Shown piece after piece: positions 12,897 to 25,400 of a DNA stretch of 64,000 nucleotides. Every line of letters begins with the position of its first letter. Within the stretch, counting starts at the first letter, position 1. A model generated the notes under the pieces. That model was not told the origin of the DNA. It saw nothing but the letters and a program-made list of their open reading frames with translations, and did not search any database. This DNA is from Tubiluchus corallicola (Eukaryota; Priapulida; Priapulimorpha; Priapulimorphida; Tubiluchidae): the NCBI GenBank assembly GCA_030141605.1, contig JAQGDQ010000113.1:391501-455500 (forward strand). Direction: 5' to 3'. A program made the position numbers and the translations under genes.

Positions 12897-12951
12897 GAAT
12901 TCCCGGTAGTCACCCATCTATAAATAGCCAGGTTAGGCATTGCTGTACTAC
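12897..12951 (-). mobile_element. 5S rRNA 3'-half-like sequence (5S-derived SINE or pseudogene)
   Basis: On the minus strand this reads AGCAATGCCTAACCTGG, then GATGGGTGACTACCGGGAAT. It aligns in order with the 3' half of animal 5S rRNA (AGCAACG...CCTGGTTAGTAC, GGATGGGTGACCGCCTGGGAAT), including the intermediate element and box C part of the internal promoter. The 5' half is not seen. Downstream on the same strand a GCCTAA/TTAGGC hairpin (12771-12792) may belong to the element body. A 5S-headed SINE (SINE3 type) or a truncated 5S pseudogene both fit. Confidence 0.5.
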
Positions 12952-15900
12952 TGAAAAAATTTTAAATTCTCCCCTGGGCAAAAATTGTTGACAAATATTA
13001 TACAATTTTTTCATTTATCGTCGTCACATTCATGTACAGAATATTATTACTAAAGACAAAGAAGTTTGTACAGTTGGAAAAGAAGCTTAGCTATAAGCCC
13101 TATAATAACCTGAAATAATAAGCTGAAGCACTAGAGAAGTAATTACACATGACATAAAAGCGATAAAAGAAACATTTTACCAATGCGCAGAAAAACATAT
13201 TTTGGAGGTAATTAAATAGAAGGAGCTTAAATAGAATTTGGAGGAACTTCCTAATTAGTCAGATGTTGATATTTAAGTTTATTTCAGTCTTGTATAAGTT
13301 TTTTGTGTTCACGTTCATCTGTAAATCTTTATTCAACTACATCCTACAGACTACAGTCACCGTTTTATTGAAAAATAGCGACCAAACAGAATTTTACGAC
13401 ATCTGATTATCTGCGGCAAGTTTTAAATTTCTCTAAAATGCTGGGAACGACATTTTCTGCTGGTATTTTGACATATTTTATCAGCGGCGCTGTAAACAAT
13501 TTTATTGGCGCAAATTGGTCGTAAAAACGGTTAATTCAATTATAGAGCTCAAGCTGTAGGCGTGATAAAGCAAACTCAAGATGCATAGCCTACATTCCTG
13601 CAAGAATTTCATTTCAGTTATTAAAAATAAACGATATTTAGCCAAGGCATTCAAAAAGCTTGATTCGTTCTCAGTCAAGAGATGAAAGCACTGTGCTACT
13701 TTATCTTGGGCAAGAATACCGATTGCTCTTCGTAGTTTTCAAATCTACAGTTTTGTTTTTAATGACTTTAAGCAGGAGTGCAGATAAAAAAACGTTTCTA
13801 TATACTTCTCTAAGCAGGCCTACATCAGTAAACATTTGTACTTATTACTGTTCATGAAAAGCTGTTCGTTTACTTCAAAGCTTTACAATGTACCATAAAG
13901 AATCTTGTATAACAATTATTACTGATACACGTATGCTAATTTGATTAATTCAGACTAACCCACGTGCTTGGTTAAAGAACCAACAGCATCATTGTTAAAT
14001 CTTGAACGAACGTTAAGAATTGAACCACCGACTGACGACATCGTAAACACTATAATTATACCAATGGGCTAATCCTGCAGTACTAATGACAACTACTAAC
14101 TAGTAACTAAAGACAAATACTCAACAAGCCTAAAGCAATTCAACAACGTACTGCCTTTTGTTCCGGTGCGTTACACTAAAATTATCACAAGAATGTTTGC
14201 AATTTTACATGAATCAAAAATTCAAAACTACGTACAGCTAGACTACACGATGCGTTTCATTGTTGAAGATGGAAAGTAGGTCTGGGAGAAGGAAAAACAA
14301 CGCAACATTCCACATCCGTTTATATACTTAACCAATGTATGAACCATTTGAATTCTAATTTAGCTTGTTTACATTCTTCAATATGGGAAATCCTGTTGTC
14401 TTTTTGTAAGCTGAGAAAAATGCGCAGCGCATGAGAAAAGAATCAGCCAAGAAATCTCTGGTTTGCTCCAGATTCAGGCAAAGCAAATACACGTTAATCA
14501 ATGACAAGCCAATAACCTGACACAACAAATACAAGGACATATAGATTTAGTACATAATAGAATGCATTTCCTCTTTCGAACATTAGGCATTTTTCTGCTA
14601 TGTAATAAAAAAATTCAATGACCTATAAAATGCAAAATAGGAGTTATAAAAATAACGACACTTGAGAACAACTTTAGCGATAAGGCCCTGTACTTGCATT
14701 AAAAGACCAAAATAAGCAACAGAAAGTGAAGAAATCGGCTATAGGTAAAACACGGAGGAAATTGCGGGTGGATTATGAATAAAAATTCAATATTAATGTC
14801 AGTATTTTGAAATCACAAGTGCTATTCTTAACAATGAAGCTAAGCATATTTGAAATATTAGTGTGTTAAATTCAGCTTTTACTCGTTTTACATCTTTTTC
14901 TCCTAACTTCTCTCACCAATGATGCAATGATTCCTATTACATACACAGTTGAAGATTCTATCTAGTCAGTAAGTCATTACTAAAATCAAGTTCCATCAGG
15001 TCAAAAGAGTATTACAGTCTAGCTATACTTGCCACCAACTATTAGATATAAATTCTAAACTCATATATTACAGCGAAACTACGATAAAAATTTGCATTTA
15101 CAGCGTAAACAACTACCCGTAGTTTTAACTAAAGTTTTTAAAATTTCACTAACGTACTGGCAACGTACTGACTAAGAAAACTCATGGTTATCTGCAAGAA
15201 ACTTTACTGTGTGACCGTGACTTTCTCATGAATACATGTTATGACTTCAAACAACACTATTTCTGGGAAATTCTGGCTCACAATTTCTCGAGTTTTGGAT
15301 TTTGTTTTCTCAATAAACAACGTTTTTCCTTCAACTGACCAACCTTGCCAAACAAACACCTTCAAGTTAGTTGTTCCCTTGGAACCAGTAACTGTTAAAC
15401 AGAGAAATCACGGCAGATGTAGGCCTTGGAAGATCCCTCCGTTAAAGAGAGGAATCATAGAGGAATTATGTTTTCGTGAAAGGCTGATTAGAAAGAAAAT
15501 GTTTTTTTATTTGACCATATGAGAAAAGTGTGTAAAAGTTGATGCAAATACGCAGGCCTATATATGAAAGTCTATCATTCGTAAATAATTTCACAGCTAT
15601 GCAGTTAAATTATTGTCGATTAATTGCAGGAATTCAGCTATGCACTTGAACTAACCATCACAAAAGAGCCCTATCAGCCCTTTTAAGTGACTTCAATCCG
15701 CCTGACAGCTTTAGGTGTAAAAACAATACTGGTTAAAAAACAGCAAGTTTATTTCTTAATTGTTTTGTTTTAGAAACGTTCTAGAAAGACTAGGTACAAT
15801 GAATTCGAGCTTATTGTATCCCACAGAAGACTTTTATTTAAATTCTGCATAATTACCAATGCTTTTCATTTGCTATATTCTATTGTAAAAGCGTAAAAGC

Positions 15901-17068
15901 GTTGTCATTGATTTAGTAAGTGAGTGGGCGTTATGAGGAGTTGTTAAATGTCATTATTATACCATCATAAGGAAGCAACGACAGTCGTCTTAAGATGAGG
16001 CACTGAACCGGCTAAGGCATCCTAGCCATGTTTCGAACCATTTACAGCTCTATATGCTTGCTCAACTCGCTTGCAGTGTAGTGTAGCATATGAAAACACC
16101 CAAAAGCAGAAATACAGACGTCACATATCCGCCTACAGACCAATGTGAAGGTTGCTAAACTGTCTACTGAGCATACCCAACTATTTCCCTCAGTCCAATT
16201 CGTCGTCGACTCGTGGTTAAAAACAGCAATATTGCTTTACTTATTAGCGACCTTTGGATTAATGAAAGAACAATTTTCTTTGCGGGTATAGTATAATTTC
16301 CTTGGCAAGTATAGGAGAGTGAACGACCTGGCTCAATATTACCTGCCTGTAATTAATTTCCTGCTTGGCGTGCTAACAGAGAAGTGGCATATAGAAATAA
16401 ATCGCTCTTGACGTGACGTGTTACATTAAACACCTGGCAAAGGACCTACTACGCACCACTCTTGGGGGCTGATTAAAAAGAAATCTAAGTGAAATTAAAG
16501 TATACACTGGACTTGAGCTGGGTCTTCTAGTGACACAACGGATTCTTATAAAACACCTCTGCAGACGTGTGTATCCAAACCCTATAGCAGCGCTTAAGCA
16601 TTTAGTCAGACAAACCAGTGTGCCATTAATTACAAGTTATTTTTATTATTACTATTTCTAAATTAAAAAAACTGTTCTTTACACTAATTTCACGAGATTC
16701 TTTCTATACAAAATACGTGTTACCACTTTAATAACGCAACCAAAGTGTGGTAACAACGGTTAACTGCATTTCACAGTGTGGTATATGTACATTTCAAGCT
16801 CCTATTTACTGCACGTTTTTACCTGGCATACTTTTTAACGAAATAAAGATTAGAACAGCTAAACTAAATTTGTGATTTTTACTGTTTTCCTTTTTACGAA
16901 AATTAACATGTTCAGAATAGGAGAGCGGAACTCTTGGGAAATACTTAGTAAGTTGTAAATTACAAAATAAAAAAATGCTATTAACTTATCGTTTTTAATA
17001 TGCAGTAGTTTAGGCCTCTCTACTAACCAGGAATGAACACTTAGTGACAGGGTCTACTCAATGTAGAT
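12952..17068. other. Non-coding stretch, no gene seen
   Basis: AT-rich DNA. A 93-codon frame at 15241-15522 has no supporting splice site or family resemblance. A tRNA-B-box-like TTTCGAACC near 16033-16041 is isolated. Nothing else is recognised. Confidence 0.5.
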
Positions 17069-17145
17069 GGCTGAGGCAGGATCGGAACCTGGTTATTAAC
17101 ACTGCCGTTATTGTGCCTGTTGCTGGCCTCATTGAGACATGGTAT
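17069..17145 (-). mobile_element. tRNA-like element with A- and B-box-like motifs (SINE remnant)
   Basis: On the minus strand GTCTCAATGAGG (A-box-like) is followed about 45 bases later by CAGGTTCCGATCCTGCC, whose core GGTTCCGATCC is close to the pol III B box. The spacing fits a tRNA head. No cloverleaf was confirmed and no body or tail was found. A decayed tRNA pseudogene is an alternative. Confidence 0.35.
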
Positions 17146-17267
17146 TTAGGGTAAAAGCAGAGTAATAATAGTCTCTGTTATGCACGAGTAGTTTGCTATT
17201 TACAGTCGGAAATAAAAGCCTTGTGGCTTGTGTTGTCTGTCACGTTTAAAGTCGACTTTAAATAGAA

Positions 17268-17268
<1 letters not shown>

Positions 17269-17320
<52 letters not shown>
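17269..17320 (+). repeat. (TTA)n microsatellite
   Basis: About 52 bp of perfect TTA units. It makes a poly-Tyr artefact in one frame. Confidence 0.95.
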
Positions 17321-19249
17321 CGACCTAACATAGTAACAACTACGTTGAGAAGCACATACTGTGACCACTTAGCTATTACCCACCCTCAAAAGGCGAAAAT
17401 AATTATATCATAATCCATGACGTCACACAGTTCCCTGATTGGCTTCATTCAGGTGATACGCGATCACAATGACGTCTGAAACACTAAATGCGTATCTTAA
17501 TCAGCCATATGAAGGCTTGACTTTGATAATGAGCGCTAATACCTCGCGAAGCCACACAATGGACGGATTTTAGTCGGGGAAAATCCTATTACAGTAAATG
17601 CCATAGTAAATACACCTACTTGCAAGTTACAGTAGTGATTCCAGTATTTCTAACCTGTAAGCCAAATTTGTTGCACTGAGCCCCACATTAACTAACGTTT
17701 GTCGTCATTTATCAAAAATCTCTTCAAAATAATTGCAAATACGAAACATAAAGTCTCTGGATCAAATCCAGACTATGTGAAAACTATTTGACATTTAGTT
17801 TTTTTGAGCTAGTCGGACTCAAAAATTGTGAATTTATCCCATCATTAATGAAGTTGAGCATTAATGATATTATCCCATCACTAATAATATTAATTTTGAA
17901 ATTATGGTTAAGCAAGTTTATTTTACGTCGATTTTCATTATATACAAAGAACATTAGTCCACAATGGATTATTCGAACGACTAAAAATTACAACCACAAA
18001 TTAGAACAATAAATAAAAGCTTAATAAGGACTTACAGCCATTTTAGAACTAAGCTTATGCTAGAAAAATAAAACGCCAATTTTGTTAATAATCAAATTAT
18101 AATTAATAAATTAAAAGTGTGTTCAAAGCATAATTCTACTCTCATTTCTGTATTTCAAATGATACACAAACTTTACCGCAAACTCGTCTTCACTTTGTTA
18201 CATCACTTACGTATCGACGCAAATTCAAAGCTAGGACCAAACCGCGGATACCAGCTTATTAAGTGCCTACTAGCCCTCATGCCAGTGATTATTTTGTAAT
18301 ATTATCTCTGTTGACAAGCAGGATAACGGTCCGCCCAGCATTGTTATTTCATCCCCCAACACCTGCTGCTTACATAAACATAATAGATGACATTGTTTGT
18401 TTATTGTTCATATTAAACCAAACTATCTAGAGCGGGCGCCATACAGGGCGGGGTTAACAATTATAATATGGTAGAACAGCCGCTGCACACATTAGAATTA
18501 TAACTGTAGTCCATAATAACCAAATATTATGGACGACTTTAAAGCAGCTGAATTGTTAAGCGGCTGCACTGGATTTGAGTCCTAGACCAGACTTGCAATG
18601 TGTCAAATTATAAAAAAACAGTAATATATTATATATACATAACAACCAAGAGACTATTACTATGCCTATGCATACTACCTTTTACAAACTTGTCAAAATC
18701 CAACAATAACTTTACTAAGAAAGCTGGCGACCTACACACTTCCTTATTTAATAAATTTAGATCTGTCTGTTGCATGACAGTTTAGTACACGTATAATTCC
18801 ACATGAAAGGAAGATTTAAGGTTTCGCCGAAGCGTAATTACCTGTATGAATGTACACTTCAATTCCGTCTATGATTCTCAAATTCAGTAATAAATTTTCA
18901 AGTCGTACAACTGAGCAAAAATTAAATCTGTACAAGTGGAACAGTTCATGACTACCGACGTCATTATTCACTTCAAAGTTCTTTATTAATTTACTTCACT
19001 AAATAAACGTCAAGCCCTAATTAGTTAAAATGACTTCCTGGAGCAACAAAAGTGCAAAGAAAACGTAATTAACCTACTTTCCAACTTTTTCAACTCTAAA
19101 TACGGGCATTACCTGCAAGGTGAAAACTGGAGGGGGGGGCGCTTATTAATACGATAATATCACAGAACAAAAATAATTCCTGTAATTTCTAGAAAAAAGA
19201 GGCATCTCAAAAATATTATTAGGAATTTAAGCCCTACACTAATGCACTC
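17321..19249. other. Non-coding stretch, no gene seen
   Basis: AT-rich. Near 18546-18592 the sequence GGATTTGAGTCCTAGACCAG resembles the B box and 3' end of the tRNA-like remnants at 22.9 kb (GGGTTCAAACCTAGACTGAG), hinting at one decayed SINE family. No gene is seen. Confidence 0.45.
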
Positions 19250-19405
19250 GCCAGTCCGCTAGTCGCTGGCTAGTCAGTCAATGAATCAGTTTATTAGTCA
19301 GCTTACCGATCAGTTAGCCAAGCAGCTGATGGACCAAATACTTAGATCACCAACCAAAAGTTAATCAATCAATAATCAGTCAATCAATCAATCAACAATA
19401 ATTTT
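19250..19405 (+). repeat. Degenerate AGTC/AATC tetranucleotide repeat
   Basis: GTCAGTCAATGAATCAG and similar units, ending in CAATCAATCAATCAACAAT, form a decayed tetranucleotide repeat of about 150 bp. Confidence 0.65.
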
Positions 19406-21900
19406 AACCATATAAAATGCGTTTATAAATTAACTGACTATGAAATGCTATTATAATTTTTAAAATGTTTACAGAAATAAATTAATTCAAGAATCAGTAT
19501 TTAAATTTAACAACTTCGAACTGGGTTACTTTGCAATAGTTCTTAAGCGAATTACACCAAAATTAGATTTAACACTTTACTTTAAGACCAGGTCAGACAC
19601 CCCAAGGCCGTATACGTAACTGTTACTTGTCCATTAGATCATGACCTGGACTGTGGTCATTGTTTGCTTGTAAACATTACCACTCTTAGTGTTACCCTTG
19701 TAAGAAGATCTTTAGGTTAATCAATTGAGCGGTGCCTGCCCCACCTCTGTCTTGTCTAGTTTTTGCCTAGGGAAATAAGTTCATGTTTCCTCATAATTAA
19801 TCTTACACTATAGTAGTCTATACAGTAACAGTGGTATCCAGTGGCACCTATATGACAATAATGAAGTCTAGCGGCAACGAAACACTATTAAAGAACGGTA
19901 AAACAATTTGTAACGAGCAAACTGCATTTGCTGTAAATGTTCTTGAAGATGAAAGCCAATGACGATATCTCCAAGACCTATCTTCAGCGTAAATATTATT
20001 CTAGTTTTGTTCTCACTAGAAACTGTTTAATTAATAATGACTCTGCACATGTATCCAGCAGGTACAGCAAGCTCTCACCTTTACAGGTATTGATCTCTTT
20101 TACATCATACCTGCCGGCTGCCGAAACTCCACCTTTCCAGATGTCTGATCTTCATTATTCAATCTAATTAGCGCTAACGAACAGCGTAGCAATTAATTAT
20201 CAAACGAAAATAATAATTAATCACCATTCCAGTTAATTCAAAAATAAAATTATCAACAATTAAATTCAAAGTACGCAGTAATTTCAAAATAGATTACTGT
20301 GCATTTTTAGCCTAAAATTATCTACAGCTGTAGAACTAATTGCTCATACTTTTTAGTTTTCTAAGTTTTGAAATTTGTTAAAAATTTTGAGGAAACAGAT
20401 TTACCATCCTTGAATTCTTTTCCTTCGCCTAAAGTACTAAATTTCTGTCAAACTCCTAGCATTATACTGTAGAATTAAGATATTATTTGTAATTAACACA
20501 TCTACGTATTTTAATACAAGAAAACTTGTTTAGCCAATTAAATTCAATTGCAGTAAATCAGCAACAAATTGGGTAACAACCTCTATAACTGAAAGTCTAC
20601 TGTCTCTCTCTAGAATGCTCATGGTAACTTTGGTTGCTGTACAATTTGTATAATAATTTGATTGCGTTAAAGAAAGAGTGAAAGCTCATCTTTAATTTAG
20701 AGCTTACTATTTTCGTAAATAGCTGAAAAATTCACCAAATACAAGAATTCGTAACCGAGCGATAAATAATTAATAGAGATAAACATAATTAGACTAGATA
20801 ATTATAATGCTCTGATATTCTAGATCTTATCTGTAAAATATCGAACTTGCAGACATAGCTTTAACCGCTCGATCCTTATCATTGAAAGATGATTACAAAA
20901 ATTATAATTACCTTTGCTAACAATCAAGCTTTATAAATTTAATATATTTTCGTAAACAAAAAATATTAGAAATCAGATTTATTTTTCATACCTATTCCAG
21001 CAAACTCTACAGCGTCAAATATGCGGTATCCACGAAATATCAGGCAGAAAACACGATATTAAAAAAACAGACATAAATATTCACCGAGACAGAACATCAT
21101 ATAAACGTAAACAAATGAGACTCTCCTGAGGTAACGAACTTTGGTTCATCACGTGCTTACGCAGCAAGCAGATCTGCGCCTAGTTCACTCAATCAGGATC
21201 CAAGGAGTAGCAGTAGTAATAGGCTGTACTTATTAAACACGATCTATTCATTTTTCAGCTAAGAGGTGGCAGCACTATGTTGTTATTGCAAAGATGTGCC
21301 GAATAAACAGTTGCAGCCACTGGCAAGAAACGATGTTTCTAATATTAACGGATTAATCTACCTAACGCACATTAGCGTCTAAAATTATCACAACAAACAA
21401 AGGGGCAAAAGTAATTTTATAAAAAATAGCCAGAAAATAAAATGGGGTAGTCAGGCATAGCACTTTGTGACACCTACAGCCAAAGTTGGAAAAGACGAAA
21501 AGTAACACATTTTTGCGTTCAGGAAAGCAAGGAATCCGGCATTATAGTACTACAGCAGAGCTTAGTAAATGTAAGTAGTTGTGGCGGGACAAGAACATAT
21601 CATCATCAAGGATAACCGTCAAAGTCTAAGATAACTGTGTCCGAGGTGTGTCAGCCACATTCAGGTGTGTACCTTGAACGAGAAAAATTTAATAGTGTAC
21701 CCAAGGACAGTACAAAAAAGTTGAATCGGGTAGATTCATTGATAAAAACCCACCTTGCTTTGTTCGCACACAGTAGCCACTCAGCTATACGCATTACTGT
21801 TAATATAATTTTAGGACTGGAAAAAATTATATTTAAACACCTTACTGAAAAAAATTAAAAGGTACAACAGATTGGGACGTATATACAATGCAATATTCAT
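19406..21900. other. Non-coding stretch, no gene seen
   Basis: AT-rich sequence with no convincing frame, RNA or mobile element. Short frames (19937-20167, 21637-21858) carry no recognisable features. Confidence 0.5.
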
Positions 21901-21901
21901 G

Positions 21902-21949
21902 ACAATCGTTTTCTGAAAATTCATAGATGTATTTTCAGAAACGATTATC
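21902..21949. repeat. Near-perfect hairpin, about 16-bp arms
   Basis: AATCGTTTTCTGAAAAT (21904-21920) pairs with ATTTTCAGAAACGATT (21931-21946) with one bulged base and a ten-base loop. Flanking TGA/TCA extends the pairing after one mismatch. It could be a small MITE core or an RNA hairpin. Confidence 0.7.
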
Positions 21950-22215
21950 ATTAATTGTTTAAATACGTGCGATCAAATTTAAGTTCCAAATATTTTAATA
22001 AAAGCATGGTCTTACTAAATTGTTAGCTGCATTTTTGGGTTTTTGTGTCTGTCAGCGAATAATCTTCGTTCCATGTATAACAGTAGATATCTTAATAATG
22101 TTTTTATCAAGATTGTTTTTAGTCTTACCAGGGTGTATTTGATGTTTTTTTTGTAAAATGTGCATTTTTAATGTAAAATGATTGTGACTACAGACATTAA
22201 TGTTAAATAAAATAC

Positions 22216-22270
22216 CTTTATTATTATTACTGTTGTTATTGTTATTGTTATGTTATTGTTATTGCTATTG
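22216..22270 (+). repeat. (TTATTG)n-type microsatellite, possible retroelement tail
   Basis: ATT and TTATTG units run over about 55 bp. On the minus strand they follow a GC-richer piece (22275-22360) containing AACGAACCGCATCTGGCAACG, an arrangement that would fit the 3' end and tail of a retroelement. The element itself is not recognised. Confidence 0.45.
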
Positions 22271-22867
22271 TTTACCCTCCCTCCCCCACCGTTGCCAGAT
22301 GCGGTTCGTTTGACAGTAGTAGCTCTAAGATATGTCTCAGACGTCGCCAAGCTTCGCTTGAAAGATTATTTCAAGCCAACAAGCAGTTTGATCAATAAAT
22401 TAATCCGGAAAATGTGTTTACGCAATTAATCCTATTAGTAAGTATGAGAAAAGTGCTGTTGTTAATGGAATTTTGCAGTATTGAGACGCTTAATTTTCCA
22501 AAATTATAACAGCTTTTTCAATAAGAACAATATTAATTTTGTGGATTAAATCTCAAGCAACACAATTAGCTGTGTTGTAGAAAACTACTTATGAGAAAAT
22601 TAGAAATGTCCCGAATAAGAAGGGATATAAGCGATCAATTAACGCAACAGCTTCGTCGTTAAATTAGTTATTATAGTCTTAATGCCAAGATTACTATTAA
22701 AGTAATACAAACTTACAATTAATTAAATTTTGATACCGAACTTTATTTGACAGGAAAAACGAAAAAAGTGGAATACCCTCTAAATTTGAGCCAGGAGCCT
22801 GTTGCTCAGAAATCGGACGCTTTAGGCAAGGCTACTCCAGTCGGTTAGTCAGTTAAAGGGCAGCCTT

Positions 22868-22940
22868 CATCAATGGAGATTACGATTAAGGTGCTAAGGC
22901 GCCTTGTTAGCAAATCCCCTGGGTTCAAACCTAGACTGAG
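22868..22940 (+). mobile_element. tRNA-like remnant with B box GGGTTCAAACC
   Basis: GGGTTCAAACCTAGAC at 22921-22936 matches the pol III B-box consensus. The preceding 50 bases contain AAGGTGCTAAGGCGCC, reminiscent of a tRNA D-arm region. No clean cloverleaf is evident, so this is a decayed tRNA-derived SINE or pseudogene. Confidence 0.3.
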
Positions 22941-23067
22941 TTCCAACTTTTTCACATTTCCTATCTTTCATGTTTGATATCAAAATTTAATTGTAGGTTT
23001 ATACCATCACTTCACTTTCATTACTATCCAAAGAAACAAGCCTCTTTTCACACAGTAAAAGGGCAAC

Positions 23068-23138
23068 CGCATTTAGCCGTCCGCCTCATGAAGGAGTAAC
23101 TGATACGAAAATGTAATTTGGAGTTCGAATCTTGTATT
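23068..23138 (+). mobile_element. tRNA-like remnant with B box GGAGTTCGAATC
   Basis: TTAGCCGTCCGCC (A-box-like) is followed about 50 bases later by GGAGTTCGAATC (23120-23131), close to the B-box consensus. It lies 150 bp from another such remnant at 22.9 kb. No stable tRNA fold was confirmed. Confidence 0.3.
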
Positions 23139-23330
23139 GCGCTATAAACTGTTAACTTTGTGACTATAAAATTGTCAGAGAGATTGAATTTTGTAATAAA
23201 CTCTTAGTCAGAGAAACACAATCGCCAGTGCGTTCCAATCAATGGACTGTAAAAGCAAATGACCTCATCTTTTCATTCTTATACGAATAATCAATCTGCC
23301 TGTCTACTGTTTGTCTTTTCTCTCTTTCCA

Positions 23331-23387
23331 AATTCTTTCCACTCCCTCTCTCTCTCGTCTCCTTTCCCTCTAACTTCCTCCCTCCCT

Positions 23388-23436
<49 letters not shown>

Positions 23437-23464
23437 CCTCCCTCCCTTTCTCTCTCGCTCTCGA
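23331..23464 (+). repeat. Pyrimidine tract with (CT)n core
   Basis: A T/C-only-rich region with an uninterrupted (CT)n core of about 35 bp near 23396-23431 and CCCT units on both sides. It gives a Ser/Leu-rich artefact frame. Confidence 0.9.
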
Positions 23465-24383
23465 CTTTGGTAATTATCTGATTGATTGATGGAGAAACAC
23501 GACTGTTACGTTAAGGTAGCCTACGTCACTTTCTGTAATGTCCATAATCTACATTACACAGAATTTTCTTACCTCCTTTACTGGCGGGGCACGCTTGACT
23601 GCAGCAGCTTTACGCTCTAAAGATCAGCCCACTAATGCACTTGATGATCAGTTCAGCTTTTTTAGCTTTTTTGCCTGCACCTGCTCAGGTGACGTTAAGT
23701 GGAAAATCAGTGTTTTGTCAATAGTAAAATATACGTGAACACGAGTTTTATGGTAGACATACAATGGGGACACTTATTTACCCATGTTCAAGTCAGGTTA
23801 AATGTCAAAAGCTTGCGATGTTGGCGGAACTTCTGAGTCCAACAAACAGGAGGACAGACAGACAACAAACTTCTTGGCTTAGAAAAGTCTAAAATTTGAC
23901 TTAGTAAGGGTTCAATTTCATAATTATAATTTCATAATTATAGCGTAGCATAAATCAATTTGTGGACAGTCTGTTATGAATAATTATAATAAAATAAATA
24001 AAGTAAAACAAGTACGTAAATAATTCATATATAACAACAGCACGCACAAAAAGGCGTTGCGCCATCTGTTGACAGGAATTGGAATATGTTCAACAGTCAA
24101 TTTTAATGTTAACATGGACGTGCAAAAGACATGTATTATAATTTATGTGTGGCTTTGTGTAAAATGCACTGAAATTATGAATGCAACTCCATCAAACGTC
24201 AAAGCAGTTACCCATACAGCACTACAAATCGGTTTTCACTGTTGCAAAAGCAAATTATCCTATACTATCATATTCTAGCAGTATAAACTACATAGTTAAC
24301 TATTCGCTAATTTCAAGTAGAGTTGTGGAAGACACTATTTTCTCACTTCATGCTGCACATCATGCATAAAAAGTGATTTACTT

Positions 24384-24389
24384 TCTTAC
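24384..24389 (-). promoter_or_regulatory. 5' splice donor GTAAGA ending the 24.4-24.96 kb exon
   Basis: On the minus strand the exon ends CCTTGTG|GTAAGAAAG. The only stop of the 192-codon frame is the TAA inside this donor, the same arrangement as at 60181-60186. Intron phase is 2. Confidence 0.55.
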
Positions 24390-24964
24390 CACAAGGTGGC
24401 ATCGCAATTCTCAGCGTCTCGCTCTTTCACGTTGAAGCTCCGATTCCGCTTCACCTTTTGCTCAAGATTCGTTTTCCTGGCAAACTCTCTCCATACTAAC
24501 TTGCGATATTCGGGCCCCATGCGATCCAGGTAACGATGGTGACTGGAGTGGCTTCTTTTTCTCACGTGATGTTCATTGTGAAGCCTCTGCTTAGACCTGC
24601 TTAGGGCTGTATGTCGTGGGTGTTTGCCAATGTCACCCATTTTGTGAAACCCACTAAGTTGATTTGGCCATTCCTTTTCTTTTATTTTCACACTGGCGTA
24701 AAACTCGCCAATATTTTCACTGGGTACTGATCTTATTCGAGCCCGGGTACTCGAATGAGATCTTCTACTTTCTTTTAGATGATCTTGCAAACTAGAATGC
24801 TTGCTACTTTCGCCATGTTTTTCTCTGGAACGAGGCTTTTCTCTGCACTTCACTCTCTTACTCAAGATTTCACTCGGATTAGGATTATCACCGGATTTAA
24901 GATGAGCAACGAATTTCAGTTCTTCTAACCGCCCGGGATTAGCAGTTTTCTCATCATCAGACAT
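24390..24964 (-). CDS. First coding exon of a basic Arg/Ser/His-rich protein (unrecognised)
   Basis: The frame encodes 191 full codons plus two bases. The ATG at 24964 is the first after an in-frame TAA and has A at -3 (ACAATG), so it is probably the true N-terminus. The protein is strongly basic: an acidic/polar start (MSDDEKTANP), a KR/RS-rich segment at 36-80, then HHVRKRSHSSHHR near 131-143 and a final charged part with YRKLVWREFARKTN near 153-166 and RNRSFNVKERDAEN near 173-186. There is no membrane segment or signal peptide. Composition suggests a nuclear or RNA/DNA-associated disordered protein, but that is inference. The apparent stop TAA lies in a donor (TTGTG|GTAAGA), so the gene continues leftward with phase 2. 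No downstream exon was identified. Confidence 0.65.
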
Positions 24965-25319
24965 TGTTCTTGTGCAAAGTGCGAATAATTACTGCAAAGT
25001 TATCTTTCACTCACATTTTAGTAATAACATTAGCTCTAAAATCCGATAAGAGAAACATGATTTCTTCTACGTTCATGTAACGCTCAAAGATAATATAGAA
25101 ATTGCTATTATGCAGAAACTTGGCACACTTCAATTTTCCCCTTGTTCCAAGAAATTGTTCTTCAATTACAAGCTATATAAAACACAAATCTTGCAATTCT
25201 AATTCCCGAGAGTAAATTATAGCCACATAAGTTACGTTTGCTGACTTATTAACGACGTGTTAATGAGAATGTTAACCAACGAGCGAAGCCAACTCTCTAT
25301 TCCACAGTGTTAATTTTGC

Positions 25320-25400
25320 GACAAACCGGAAACGTTGGTGCCGGAAACAGGAAGCTCTTGACAGGATCGTCTGCTGTACGGGAGCAACTCTGCTGCGCAA
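25320..25400. promoter_or_regulatory. Possible promoter region with clustered ETS-like sites
   Basis: ACCGGAAAC (25325), CCGGAAAC (25341) and CAGGAAGC (25348) put three GGAA cores within 30 bp. The stretch is slightly GC-richer and lies 360-440 bp upstream of the ATG at 24964. This is motif matching only. It would suit the 5' end of the minus-strand gene, but no start site or initiator can be pointed to. Confidence 0.3.

Noticed and set aside
22168-22350. 60-codon minus-strand frame rich in Gly, Asn and Thr
   Set aside because: Mostly the ATT/TTATTG repeat and flanking sequence; it starts at a non-ATG codon.
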